NCBI GenBank assembly: GCA_963754125.1
Contig: CAVWEX010000007.1
Span: forward strand, 372,001 to 436,000
Length of the DNA stretch: 64,000 bases
From: RPQJ01 sp963754125
GTDB taxonomy: Bacteria > Pseudomonadota > Gammaproteobacteria > Steroidobacterales > Steroidobacteraceae
Direction of reading: 5' to 3'
Position numbers and translations under genes: made by a program. Below are positions 48,499 to 57,177 of the stretch, one piece after another. The notes below the pieces were generated by a model. That model was not told where the DNA came from. It was given only the letters and a program-made list of their open reading frames with translations, and searched no databases. The first letter of the stretch is position 1, and each line of letters begins with the position of its first letter.

Positions 48499-49553
48499 GG
48501 CTCGTGGTAGTCGGAACGATGATCGCGGCGGTCGTGCTGCTCGCCGCCTGCGGCGACAAGCCCTCCCCGCAGGCCACGGCGCCCGCGGCGGCGGCGGTGC
48601 GTACCGCGCCCGCGGAGAGCGCAGCCGTCAGCGGCGGCGTTCGCGCGGTCGGCATCCTCGGGCCGCGCGACGAGCTGCGGCTGTCCTTCAAGACGGGCGG
48701 CGTGGTCGAGCGCGTGGCGGTGGACGTCGGCGATCGCGTGACGGCCGGCCAGCTGCTCGCCGTGCTGAAGCGCACCGAGGTGGACGCCGCCGTCGCGCAG
48801 GCCGCGGAGGCCGCCGAGAAGAGTCGTCGCGACCTCGAGCGAGCGCGGCAGCTGCGCCTCGACGAGGTGGCGACGCAGGAGCAGGTCGAGGACCTGACCA
48901 CGGCCTACAACGTCGCGCGCTCGACCCTCGAGACCGCGCGCTTCAACGCGCGCTTCGCGAGCATCGTCGCGCCCGCCGACGGCGTCGTGCTGCAGCGCCT
49001 CGCCAAGGCCAGCGAGCTGGTGCAGGGCGGCCAGCCGGTGCTGGTGCTCGGCGCCACCGGCGAGGGCTGGGTGGTGCGCACCGCGCTCGCGGACCGCGAC
49101 GCCGTGCGGGTGAACCTGGGCGACACGGCCACCGTCAGCTTCGACGCGTTCCCCGGACGCAGCTTCGCCGGACGGGTCACCCGCATCGGCTCGAGCGCGG
49201 ATACTTACACGGGCACCTTCGAGGTCGAAATCGAGGTCGCCCCGGACGGAGCCCGCTTCGCGCGCGGCCTCGTCGCCAAGGTGGAGCTTGCGATCGGCGG
49301 GGAGGGCGGCGGCGGATCGCAGACCGTCGTGCCGGTCGCGGCCATCGTCGAGGCGAACGGCCCGGCGGCGATCGTCTACGTGCTCGACACCGGCGCCGGC
49401 GTGGCACGGCGCCGGACGGTGACGGTCGGGCCGATCGTGGGCGAGCGCGTGGTGGTGATCGCGGGCCTCGCCCCCGGCGAGCAGGTCGTCACCGACGGCG
49501 CGGCCTGGCTCACCGACGGGCGGCCAGTGCGCGTCGTGTCCGACGCCGGCTGA
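48495..49553 (+). CDS. RND pump periplasmic adaptor lipoprotein
   Basis: Membrane fusion protein of 352 residues and intact. The lipobox is AAVVLLAACGDK (cysteine 19). Lipoyl halves are VVERVAVDVGDRVTAGQLLA and FASIVAPADGVVLQRLAKAS, around a short alpha-hairpin (QAAEAAEKSRRDLERARQLR). The beta-barrel (DTATVSFDAFPGRSFAGRVT) and membrane-proximal domain ending APGEQVVTDGAAWLTDGRPV follow. It lies between the TolC gene and the RND permease. Confidence 0.9.
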   Translation: MRLVVVGTMIAAVVLLAACGDKPSPQATAPAAAAVRTAPAESAAVSGGVRAVGILGPRDELRLSFKTGGVVERVAVDVGDRVTAGQLLAVLKRTEVDAAVAQAAEAAEKSRRDLERARQLRLDEVATQEQVEDLTTAYNVARSTLETARFNARFASIVAPADGVVLQRLAKASELVQGGQPVLVLGATGEGWVVRTALADRDAVRVNLGDTATVSFDAFPGRSFAGRVTRIGSSADTYTGTFEVEIEVAPDGARFARGLVAKVELAIGGEGGGGSQTVVPVAAIVEANGPAAIVYVLDTGAGVARRRTVTVGPIVGERVVVIAGLAPGEQVVTDGAAWLTDGRPVRVVSDAG

Positions 49554-49564
49554 GGCGAAGGCCC

Positions 49565-52500
49565 TTGCGCATCTGGAAATTCAGCGTCGAGCGCTGGCAG
49601 TTCACGCTGGTGCTGTTCGGACTGCTGATCGCGGTGGGGGTGAACTCGCTGCTCAACATCCCGCGCTCGGAGGATCCTGAGTTCCGCGCGCCGATACCCA
49701 CCGTGGTCGCCGTGTATCCGGGCGCCGATCCGAAGGACATCGAGCGGCTCGTCGTGGATCCGATCGAGGACGCGGTCAACGAGCTCGACGACATCAAGCG
49801 CATCGACAGCCGCTCGATGGACGGCGTGGGCGTGGTGCAGATCGAGTTCCAGTGGCACACCGACCCGGACGACAAGTACGACGAGGTGGTCCGCGAGGTC
49901 AACCGCATCCGCAGCCAGCTGCCCGCGGACCTGGCCTCGCTCGAGGTGCGAAAGGCGGGCTCGGGTCTCGTCAACATCGCGCAGATCGCGCTCGTGAGCG
50001 AGGAGGCGGATTACCGCGAGCTCAAGGAGCTCGCCGAGGACCTGCGCGACTCGATCGAGACCGTGCCCGGCGTACGACGCAGCGAGACCTGGGCCTTTCC
50101 CGAGCCCGAGGTGCGCATCGCCGTGGACCTCGAGCGCATGGGCCGCGCCGGCGTCACGCTCGGCCAGGTGGAGCGCGCGATCCGCAGCGAGAACGCCTCG
50201 ATCCCCGGCGGCGCGGTTGACGTGGGCCTGCGCAAGTACAACCTGCGCACCTCCGGCAGCTACGACACGATCGAGGAAATCGCCGACACCGTGGTGGCGA
50301 GCCGCGAGGGGCGGATCGTGAAGCTGCGCGACGTCGCCGAGGTCGCATGGGGCGACGCGGAGGAGCGCTACACCGGGCGATTCAGCGGCGAACGCGCCGT
50401 GTTCGTGACGGCGAATGCCAAGGACCGCGTGGACGTGTTCGCCGTCCGCAATGGCATCCAGGAGCGCCTCGACCGCTTCGAGGCGACGTTGCCGGAGAAC
50501 GTCCGGCTCGAGCGCGGATTCGACCAGACGCGCAACGTCAAGCACCGTCTCGGCCGCCTCGGCTTCGACTTCGCGATCGCGATCGGGCTGGTGCTGCTCA
50601 CGCTGCTGCCGCTCGGGCTGCGGGCCTCGATGGTGGTGATGATCTCGATCCCGCTCTCGCTCGCGATCGGGCTGTCGATGCTCTACTTCACCGGCTTCTC
50701 GCTCAACCAGCTGTCCATCGCGGGCTTCGTGCTCGCGCTCGGCCTGCTGGTCGACGACTCGATCGTCGTCGTGGAGAACATCTCGCGCTACCTGCGCGCC
50801 GGTTACTCCCGGGTCGAGGCGGCGATCGCGGCCACCGACCAGATCGCGCTCGCCGTGCTCGGCTGCACGGTGACGTTGCTGTTCGCTTTTCTGCCGCTGC
50901 TGTTCCTGCCCGAGGGCGCCGGCATCTTCATCCGATCGCTACCGGCGGCCGTGCTCTACACCGTGCTCGCCTCGCTGCTCGTCGCCTACACGGTGATCCC
51001 GTTCCTCGCGAGCCGGGTGCTCAAGCCCGAGGGCGAGACCGGCGAGGGCGGGCGGGCGCTCAAGGCGCTCACGGGGGCGATCCGCCGCTACTACGTGCCG
51101 GCGCTGCAACGCGCACTGGCGCGGCCCCGCGCGACCATGGTCGCGGCGACCGCGTTCGTTCTCGCGTCGCTGGCACTGGTGCCGCTCATCGGGTTCAGCC
51201 TGTTCCCGTCAGCCGACATCCCGCAGTTCCGCATCACGATCGAGACGCCCGACGGCGCGAGCCTCGCGGACACCGACCGTGCGCTGCGCTTCGTGGAGGA
51301 CGAGCTCGCACGACGCGACGAGGTGAAGCACTGGTTCGCGAACCTCGGGCGCGGCAACCCGCGCGTCTACTACAACATCTACCCGGAGGAAACGAGCGCC
51401 AACGTGGCCGAGGTGTTCGCGGAACTGCACGGCTACCACCCGCAGCGCAGCCCGCGCCTGTACGAGGAGCTGCGCGCGGCGTTCGCGGAATACCCGGGCG
51501 CGCGCATCCTCCTCGAGTCGTACCAGAACGGCCCGCCGATCAACGCGCCGATCGAGGTGGCGATCTCGGGCCCGGACTTCGAGCAGCTGAGCACGCTCGC
51601 GGCCCAGGCCGAGGCCCTGATCGAAGCGACGCCGGGCACCCGCGACGTGGACAACCCGGTGCGACGGCTGCGCACCGACCTCGACCTGGGCATCGACTCC
51701 CAGAAGGCTGCGCTGCTGGGCGTCGCTCCGGTGGAAATCGACCGCACCGTCCGCGCCGCGGTGGCGGGCTTGAGCGCCGGGAAGTTCCGCGAGGCCGACG
51801 GCGACGAGTTCGACATCACGCTGCGACTGCCGATGCAGGGCCGCCCGACCCTCGAAATGCTCGACCGCATCGAGGTGAGCTCGGCCTCCGGGCGACCCGT
51901 GCCGCTGCGACAACTCGCCTCGCCCGAGTTCTCGGCCGCCGCGAGCCTCGTACGCCGGCACGACCGCGAGCGCGAGGTACTGATCACGGCCAACCCGGAG
52001 TCGGGTTACAACACCGGCAAGGTCACCAAGGCAGTGTTCGAGCGGCTCGAGGATCTCGATCTGCCGGCGGGCTACGCGCTGCGCGCAGGCGGTGAGATCG
52101 AGGCGCGGCAGGAGAGCTTCGGCGGCATCGGTACGGCGGTGCTGGTGGCCGTGTTCGGGATCCTCGCGGTGCTGGTGCTCGAGTTCGGCAGCTTCCGCTC
52201 CATGGCGATCGTGGCGGGCGTGATCCCGCTCGGCGTGGCGGGCGGGCTGATCGCGCTGCTCGTCACCGGCTACACGCTGTCTTTCACCGCGACCATCGGC
52301 CTCGTGGCGCTGATCGGGATCCAGATCAAGAACTCGATCCTGCTGGTGGACTTCAGCAACCAGCTGCGCGAGCAGGGGGTCGCTCTCGAGGAGGCGATCG
52401 CACGCGCGGGCGAGATCCGCTTCCTGCCGATCCTGCTCACCTCCGCGACCGCGATCGGTGGCCTGCTGCCGCTGGCGCTGCAGGGCTCCGGCCTGTACTC

Positions 52501-52639
52501 GCCGCTCGCCATCGTGATCATCGGCGGCCTCATTTCCTCGACGCTGCTCGGCGGCATCGTCACGCCGGTGATGTACCGGCTGCTGCCGCCGAAGATCGAG
52601 CCCGTGGGACCGGAGCCCCGCGACGCGGCGCTGGCCTGA
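49565..52639 (+). CDS. RND efflux pump permease (AcrB/CusA-like superfamily, HAE1 type)
   Basis: Proton-driven transporter of 1,024 residues, intact. The start is MRIWKFSVERWQFTLVLFGL (TTG at 49565). Large periplasmic loops follow helices 1 and 7. The helix-4 motif GLLVDDSIVVVENISRYLRA has both relay aspartates. Helix 10 has GIQIKNSILLVDFSNQLREQ with the lysine. The protein ends GGIVTPVMYRLLPPKIEPVG. The CusA metal-site methionines are not apparent, so an organic or lipid-like substrate is more likely. Fourth gene of the TetR operon. Confidence 0.93.
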   Translation: MRIWKFSVERWQFTLVLFGLLIAVGVNSLLNIPRSEDPEFRAPIPTVVAVYPGADPKDIERLVVDPIEDAVNELDDIKRIDSRSMDGVGVVQIEFQWHTDPDDKYDEVVREVNRIRSQLPADLASLEVRKAGSGLVNIAQIALVSEEADYRELKELAEDLRDSIETVPGVRRSETWAFPEPEVRIAVDLERMGRAGVTLGQVERAIRSENASIPGGAVDVGLRKYNLRTSGSYDTIEEIADTVVASREGRIVKLRDVAEVAWGDAEERYTGRFSGERAVFVTANAKDRVDVFAVRNGIQERLDRFEATLPENVRLERGFDQTRNVKHRLGRLGFDFAIAIGLVLLTLLPLGLRASMVVMISIPLSLAIGLSMLYFTGFSLNQLSIAGFVLALGLLVDDSIVVVENISRYLRAGYSRVEAAIAATDQIALAVLGCTVTLLFAFLPLLFLPEGAGIFIRSLPAAVLYTVLASLLVAYTVIPFLASRVLKPEGETGEGGRALKALTGAIRRYYVPALQRALARPRATMVAATAFVLASLALVPLIGFSLFPSADIPQFRITIETPDGASLADTDRALRFVEDELARRDEVKHWFANLGRGNPRVYYNIYPEETSANVAEVFAELHGYHPQRSPRLYEELRAAFAEYPGARILLESYQNGPPINAPIEVAISGPDFEQLSTLAAQAEALIEATPGTRDVDNPVRRLRTDLDLGIDSQKAALLGVAPVEIDRTVRAAVAGLSAGKFREADGDEFDITLRLPMQGRPTLEMLDRIEVSSASGRPVPLRQLASPEFSAAASLVRRHDREREVLITANPESGYNTGKVTKAVFERLEDLDLPAGYALRAGGEIEARQESFGGIGTAVLVAVFGILAVLVLEFGSFRSMAIVAGVIPLGVAGGLIALLVTGYTLSFTATIGLVALIGIQIKNSILLVDFSNQLREQGVALEEAIARAGEIRFLPILLTSATAIGGLLPLALQGSGLYSPLAIVIIGGLISSTLLGGIVTPVMYRLLPPKIEPVGPEPRDAALA

Positions 52640-52654
52640 CGGCCTGCCGCGGGT

Positions 52655-53011
52655 CTAAGCGCCCGTCTTCTTCAACAGCTCCGCAGCGTCGAGGCCCAGC
52701 CGCTCGATGGTCGCCGCCACGCGCGGCCACTCGTGCGCGAGGAAGCGCTGTCGCTCGTCGGTGAGCAATCGGGCGCACGCGCCCGATGTGACGAACATGC
52801 CGCGTCCACGGCGCTTCTCGACGAGGCCCTCGTCCACCAGCTGCTGGTAGCCCTTGAGGACCGTGAGGGGGTTCAGCGAGAACTCGGCCGCGACGTTGCG
52901 CACCGACGGCAGTGCGTCGCCGTCGCCCAGCGTGCCTTCGAGGATCATCGCCACCACCTTGTCGCGGAGTTGGCGGTAGATCGGCTGGTTATCGTTCCAG
53001 TGTGAGTCCAT
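52655..53011 (-). CDS. GntR-family regulator, YtrA subfamily
   Basis: Short GntR regulator of 118 residues. The winged helix is PIYRQLRDKVVAMILEGTLG, LPSVRNVAAEFSLNPLTVLK. Only a small C-terminal helical part follows (FLAHEWPRVAATIERLGLDA), typical of the YtrA group. ATG 53011 is chosen; GTG 53041 would add ten residues and overlap the operator. YtrA proteins usually regulate adjacent ABC transporters, but none is adjacent here. It converges with the RND permease. Confidence 0.87.
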   Translation of the reverse strand: MDSHWNDNQPIYRQLRDKVVAMILEGTLGDGDALPSVRNVAAEFSLNPLTVLKGYQQLVDEGLVEKRRGRGMFVTSGACARLLTDERQRFLAHEWPRVAATIERLGLDAAELLKKTGA

Positions 53012-53040
53012 TCGGCCCGACGGTTGGGTGCTGTGCTGCA

Positions 53041-53049
53041 CTACTGTAG
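53041..53049. promoter_or_regulatory. Candidate GntR operator over its own -10
   Basis: CTACTGTAG is a perfect palindrome whose minus-strand reading contains TACAGT, a plausible -10 for the GntR gene. Self-repression would follow from this overlap. Confidence 0.4.
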
Positions 53050-53075
53050 CAGAGCACCCGTATCACGCGACGGGC

Positions 53076-53231
53076 TCAGTCGATCACGGCCCGGGCGCAG
53101 GAAACGGCCACATCGAGGACCGATGGCGTGATGGCCTGTTGCGCCACCGGCCTCGATGCAACCGACAAACCGGCATAGATCCAGACGGCTGAGGCCAGGA
53201 GAACTGCGAGGAACCTGCTACCGGCGCGCAT
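53076..53231 (-). CDS. Small exported or membrane protein, 51 residues
   Basis: An unrecognised short gene: ATG 53229-53231, stop 53076-53078. It begins MRAGSRFLAVLLASAVWIYA with a basic start and one hydrophobic helix to about residue 26. A mature part of some 25 residues follows, with one cysteine (DVAVSCARAVID). GGTGG just ahead of the ATG is a reasonable ribosome site. It lies about 35 bases upstream of the GntR gene on the same strand and could be read with it. Coding status rests on the signal-like N-terminus and the ribosome site. Confidence 0.5.
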   Translation of the reverse strand: MRAGSRFLAVLLASAVWIYAGLSVASRPVAQQAITPSVLDVAVSCARAVID

Positions 53232-53467
53232 CTTTCCACCCCCGGGCGCTTCACCGCGCCGATGCCCTGTCTATTGAGTGTGCTAGTTAACTACAACACC
53301 AGAACGATAGCAAGCGCCATTTTGAACTTGGCTGGCCGGGACCGTGGCAGATCCCTACAGGGAAGCCGGGGTGTCGACTGCTACCATCGCAAATCCGCAG
53401 GCTGGCGGCCCCGTACGACGGGTTCTGCCGCTCGTCGCGGCACCTGAGAACCCAGCGGAGAGACTCC

Positions 53468-54445
53468 ATGAAGACCCCTGTCAACGTCGCGATCACCGGC
53501 GGTGCGGGCCAGATCGGCTACGCCCTCGCTTTCCGGGTGGCCTCCGGCCAGATGCTCGGCCCCGACCAGCCCGTGAACCTGCATCTGCTCGAGATCACGC
53601 CGGCGTTGGGCGCCCTGCAGGGCGTAGTGATGGAGCTGAATGATTGCGCGTTCCCGACCCTCAACAGGATCGTCGCGACCGACGACGCCAGGGCCGCATT
53701 CAAGGACTGCCACGTCGCGCTGCTCGTGGGCGCGCGGCCGCGCGGCCCCGGCATGGAGCGCAAGGACCTGCTGCTCGCCAACGCGCAGATCTTCTCGGCA
53801 CAGGGCAAGGCGCTCGACGCGGTCGCCGACCGAAACGTGCGCGTGCTGGTGGTCGGCAATCCCGCCAACACCAACTCGCTGATCGCGATGAAGAACGCGC
53901 CGGGCCTGAACCCGCGCAACTTCACGGCCATGGTGCGGCTCGACCACAATCGCGCGCTGTCGCAGCTCGCGGAAAAAACCGGTAGTCACGTCACCGACCT
54001 GCGCAAGGTGACCATCTGGGGCAATCACTCCGCGACCCAGTATCCCGACCTGCACCACGCCACCGTCAGCGGCCGGCCGGCGCTCTCGCTGGTGGACGAG
54101 TCCTGGTACAAGGACCAGTTCATTCCGATCGTGCAGCAGCGCGGCGCCGCGATCATCAAGGCGCGCGGCGCCTCGTCGGCGGCCTCGGCGGCCTCGGCTG
54201 CAATCGATCACATCCACACCTGGGTGCACGGCACGGCGGAGGGCGACTGGGTGAGCATGGGCGTGCCCTCGGATGGAAGTTATGGCATCGCTGCCGGCGT
54301 GATCTACGGCTACCCGGTCACGTGCAGTGGCGGCGACTACCAGATCGTGCAGGGACTGGCGGTGAACGAGTTCAGCCGCGCCCGGATGGACGCGACTCAC
54401 AAGGAACTGCTCGAAGAGCGCGACGGGGTCAAGGATCTGCTGTAG
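53468..54445 (+). CDS. mdh: Malate dehydrogenase
   Basis: TCA-cycle enzyme of 325 residues, of the cytosolic-type MDH group also found in many beta- and gammaproteobacteria. NAD motif VNVAITGGAGQIGYALAFRV; VVMELNDCAFPTLNRIVATD; catalytic regions ARPRGPGMERKDLLLANAQI, VVGNPANTNSLIAMKNAPGL and TIWGNHSATQYPDLHHATVS (active histidine). The leader from 53271 to 53340 is relatively AT-rich; a TTGAAC near 53321 may be part of its promoter, but no clear -10 was found. Confidence 0.95.
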   Translation: MKTPVNVAITGGAGQIGYALAFRVASGQMLGPDQPVNLHLLEITPALGALQGVVMELNDCAFPTLNRIVATDDARAAFKDCHVALLVGARPRGPGMERKDLLLANAQIFSAQGKALDAVADRNVRVLVVGNPANTNSLIAMKNAPGLNPRNFTAMVRLDHNRALSQLAEKTGSHVTDLRKVTIWGNHSATQYPDLHHATVSGRPALSLVDESWYKDQFIPIVQQRGAAIIKARGASSAASAASAAIDHIHTWVHGTAEGDWVSMGVPSDGSYGIAAGVIYGYPVTCSGGDYQIVQGLAVNEFSRARMDATHKELLEERDGVKDLL

Positions 54446-54474
54446 ACGCGTTCGAGCCGGTCGAGCGCATGCGG

Positions 54475-54504
54475 ACGGCGGCCCTCGGGGCCGCCGTTTC
54501 GTTT
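54475..54504 (+). terminator. Intrinsic terminator of mdh
   Basis: Stem ACGGCGGCC (54475-54483) and GGCCGCCGT (54489-54497), five-base loop, then TTCGTTT. Confidence 0.8.
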
Positions 54505-54624
54505 CCGGATCCGCGCCGGCTGCAAGCCCCGCCCGCCCGGTCGGTTGTGGCGGTGCAGCATGATTGGGCATAGTCGGGGCTTCGCGGGGCATTTCGCCCC
54601 GACCCACGACAGGAGTTTGCAGCG

Positions 54625-57105
54625 GTGACGACCTTCCTCCTCTGGCTCCTGCTCTTCGCCGGCGGCGCGCTGTTTCTCGCGTACCACCGTGTCTCCCTCG
54701 GCATCGCCACGGTCGCGACCGGCGTGGCGTTGTTCGCCTACAGCCTGCTGGGCAGCGGCTCGCTGCCATGGCTGTTCGCCCTCTGGGCGGCGTTCATCGC
54801 GGTAGCGCTGCTCAACGTGGGTGCGCTGCGCATGCGCTTGGTCACCAAGCCCTTCCTGATGGTGTACCGGCGCATGCTGCCTGCCATGTCGGACACCGAG
54901 CGCGAAGCGCTCGAGGCCGGCACGGTGTGGTGGGACGGCGAGCTGTTCACCGGCAAGCCCGACTGGCCGAAGCTGCTCGGCGCCAAGGCGCCGCAGCTGA
55001 GCCCCGAGGAACAGGCCTTCCTCGACGGCCCCTGCGAGGAGCTGTGCGGGATGCTCGACGAGTGGGACATCACCCACCGCCGCGCCGACCTGCCGCCCCA
55101 GGTCTGGGACTACCTCAAGAAGAAGGGCTTCTTCGCGATGATCATCCCGAAGAAGTACGGCGGCCTCGAGTTCTCGGCCTACGCGCACTCCTGTGTGCTC
55201 GTGAAGCTCGCGAGCCGCAGTGCCACCTGCTCATCGACGGTGGCGGTGCCGAACTCGCTCGGTCCCGCGGAACTGCTGCTGCACTACGGCACCGAGGAAC
55301 AGAAGGACCACTACCTGCCGCGGCTGGCCCGCGGCGAGGACGTGCCCTGCTTCGCGCTGACCGGCCCGCGCGCGGGCTCCGACGCGGCCTCGATCCCGGA
55401 CACCGGCGTGGTCTGTCGCGGCACGTACGAGGGCCGGGAGATCTTGGGGCTCCGCCTGAACTTCCAGAAACGCTACATCACGCTCGCACCCATCGCCACC
55501 GTCATCGGCCTCGCCTTCAAGCTCCAGGATCCCGACCGGCTGCTCGGCGGCGAGAAGACCGACTACGGCATCACCTGCGCGCTCATCCCGCGCAACACGC
55601 CGGGCGTGACCATCGGCCGTCGCCATTTCCCGCTCAACGTCCCGTTCCAGAACGGGCCGCTGTCGGGCAAGGACGTGTTCGTGCCGCTCGACGCGATCAT
55701 CGGCGGGCCGAAGATGGCGGGCCAGGGCTGGCGCATGCTGGTCGAGCAACTCTCCGTCGGCCGCTGCATCTCGCTGCCGTCGAACGCGGCCGGGGGCGCG
55801 AAGGCCGGCGTCTATGCCTCGACTGCCTACGCGCGCATCCGCAAGCAGTTCAGCCAGGCGATCGGCAAGTTCGAGGGCGTCGAGGCCGCACTCACCCGCA
55901 TGGCGGGCGCCACCTACATCATCGACGCCGCCCGCTCGGTGACGAGCGGCGCGATCGACGGCGGCGAGAAGCCGTCGGTGCCGGCGGCCATGCTCAAGTA
56001 CCACTGCACCGAGCTCGGCCGGAAGGTCGCCAACGACGCCATGGACGTGCAGGGCGGCAAGGGCATCTGCCTCGGGCCGAAGAACTACCTCGGCCGCGGC
56101 TACCAGGTGGTGCCGGTCGCCATCACGGTGGAGGGCGCGAACATCCTGACGCGCAGCCTGATGATCCTCGGCCAGGGTGCGATCCGCTGCCATCCGTACG
56201 TGCTGAAGGAGATGAACGCCGCGAAGCTCAAGGACAAGGTGCAGAGCCTGCGCGAGTTCGACGCAGCCCTGTTCGGGCACGCGGGCTACACGCTGTCGAA
56301 CGCGGCGCGGTCGTTCGTCATGGCGACGACGATGGCGCGATTCTCGGACGCGCCGACGGACGGCGCCACGCGCCGCTACTACCAGCACATCAACAAGTTC
56401 AGCGCGGCGTTTGCATTCGCCACCGACATGGCGATGCTCACGCTCGGTGGATACCTGAAGCAGAAGGAGCACCTCTCGGCGCGCCTCGGCGACGTGCTCT
56501 CCGCGCTCTACATGGCCTCGATGGTGCTCAAGCACTACGAGAACCAGGGCCGCCCGGCGGCCGACCTGCCGCTCGTCGAGTGGAGCTGCCGCACGCTGCT
56601 CTACGAGGCCCAGGAACAGCTGCACGGCTTCCTGCGCAACTTCCCCAACCGCTGGGTCGCGGGGATGATGCGCGTCGTGATCTTCCCGCGCGGACGGACC
56701 TACTTCGCGCCGAGCGACCGGCTCGGCCGCAGGATCGTCGAGCCGCTGATGGTGCCGTCGGAGACGCGCGAGCGCCTGTCGCACGGCATCTACAAGACCG
56801 TCGAGCCCGGCAACCCGATCGGGCTGCTGCAGGAGGCGCTGGTGCTCTCGGTCGGCGCCGAGCCGCTCGAGAAGCGGCTGCGGGTCGAGGGCGTGAAGAC
56901 CGGGCGCATCACCGCGCTCGAGCTGCCCGGCCAGATCGAGCAGGCGCTCGCGGCCGGGCTGCTGAGCCCGGCCGAGGCGCAGCAGCTGCGCGACTACGAT
57001 CGCAAGGTGATGGACATCATCAACGTGGACGACTTCGCCACCGAGGACCTCGTGGCCGGCGTGCGGCCGGCGGCATCGTCCGGGCCGCTGCGCCAGATCG
57101 CCTGA
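54625..57105 (+). CDS. fadE: Long-chain acyl-CoA dehydrogenase, FadE type
   Basis: First step of fatty-acid beta-oxidation, 826 residues, the size of E. coli FadE. Two N-terminal membrane helices (FLLWLLLFAGGALFLAYHRV, LFALWAAFIAVALLNVGALR) precede the dehydrogenase core. The core has KKYGGLEFSAYAHSCVLVKL, CFALTGPRAGSDAASIPDTG, RISLPSNA-type flavin contacts as CISLPSNAAGGAKAGVYAST and DVQGGKGICLGPKNYLGRGY. The FadE-specific C-terminal DUF1974 region follows (GNPIGLLQEALVLSVGAEPL). GTG 54625 follows AGGAG. Confidence 0.94.
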   Translation: MTTFLLWLLLFAGGALFLAYHRVSLGIATVATGVALFAYSLLGSGSLPWLFALWAAFIAVALLNVGALRMRLVTKPFLMVYRRMLPAMSDTEREALEAGTVWWDGELFTGKPDWPKLLGAKAPQLSPEEQAFLDGPCEELCGMLDEWDITHRRADLPPQVWDYLKKKGFFAMIIPKKYGGLEFSAYAHSCVLVKLASRSATCSSTVAVPNSLGPAELLLHYGTEEQKDHYLPRLARGEDVPCFALTGPRAGSDAASIPDTGVVCRGTYEGREILGLRLNFQKRYITLAPIATVIGLAFKLQDPDRLLGGEKTDYGITCALIPRNTPGVTIGRRHFPLNVPFQNGPLSGKDVFVPLDAIIGGPKMAGQGWRMLVEQLSVGRCISLPSNAAGGAKAGVYASTAYARIRKQFSQAIGKFEGVEAALTRMAGATYIIDAARSVTSGAIDGGEKPSVPAAMLKYHCTELGRKVANDAMDVQGGKGICLGPKNYLGRGYQVVPVAITVEGANILTRSLMILGQGAIRCHPYVLKEMNAAKLKDKVQSLREFDAALFGHAGYTLSNAARSFVMATTMARFSDAPTDGATRRYYQHINKFSAAFAFATDMAMLTLGGYLKQKEHLSARLGDVLSALYMASMVLKHYENQGRPAADLPLVEWSCRTLLYEAQEQLHGFLRNFPNRWVAGMMRVVIFPRGRTYFAPSDRLGRRIVEPLMVPSETRERLSHGIYKTVEPGNPIGLLQEALVLSVGAEPLEKRLRVEGVKTGRITALELPGQIEQALAAGLLSPAEAQQLRDYDRKVMDIINVDDFATEDLVAGVRPAASSGPLRQIA

Positions 57106-57112
57106 TCCCCGT

Positions 57113-57149
57113 CGGACCGCGCGGCCGCCCCGGGCGGCCGCGCGGTCCG
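57113..57149. repeat. Perfect 18-bp inverted repeat after fadE
   Basis: Arms 57113-57130 and 57132-57149 are exact reverse complements around a single central C. It is very GC-rich and lacks a T-tract. It may form a factor-independent 3' hairpin for fadE mRNA or a cruciform. Confidence 0.85.
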
Positions 57150-57177
57150 CACCCGCGCATTTGCTACGCTTGCCGCC

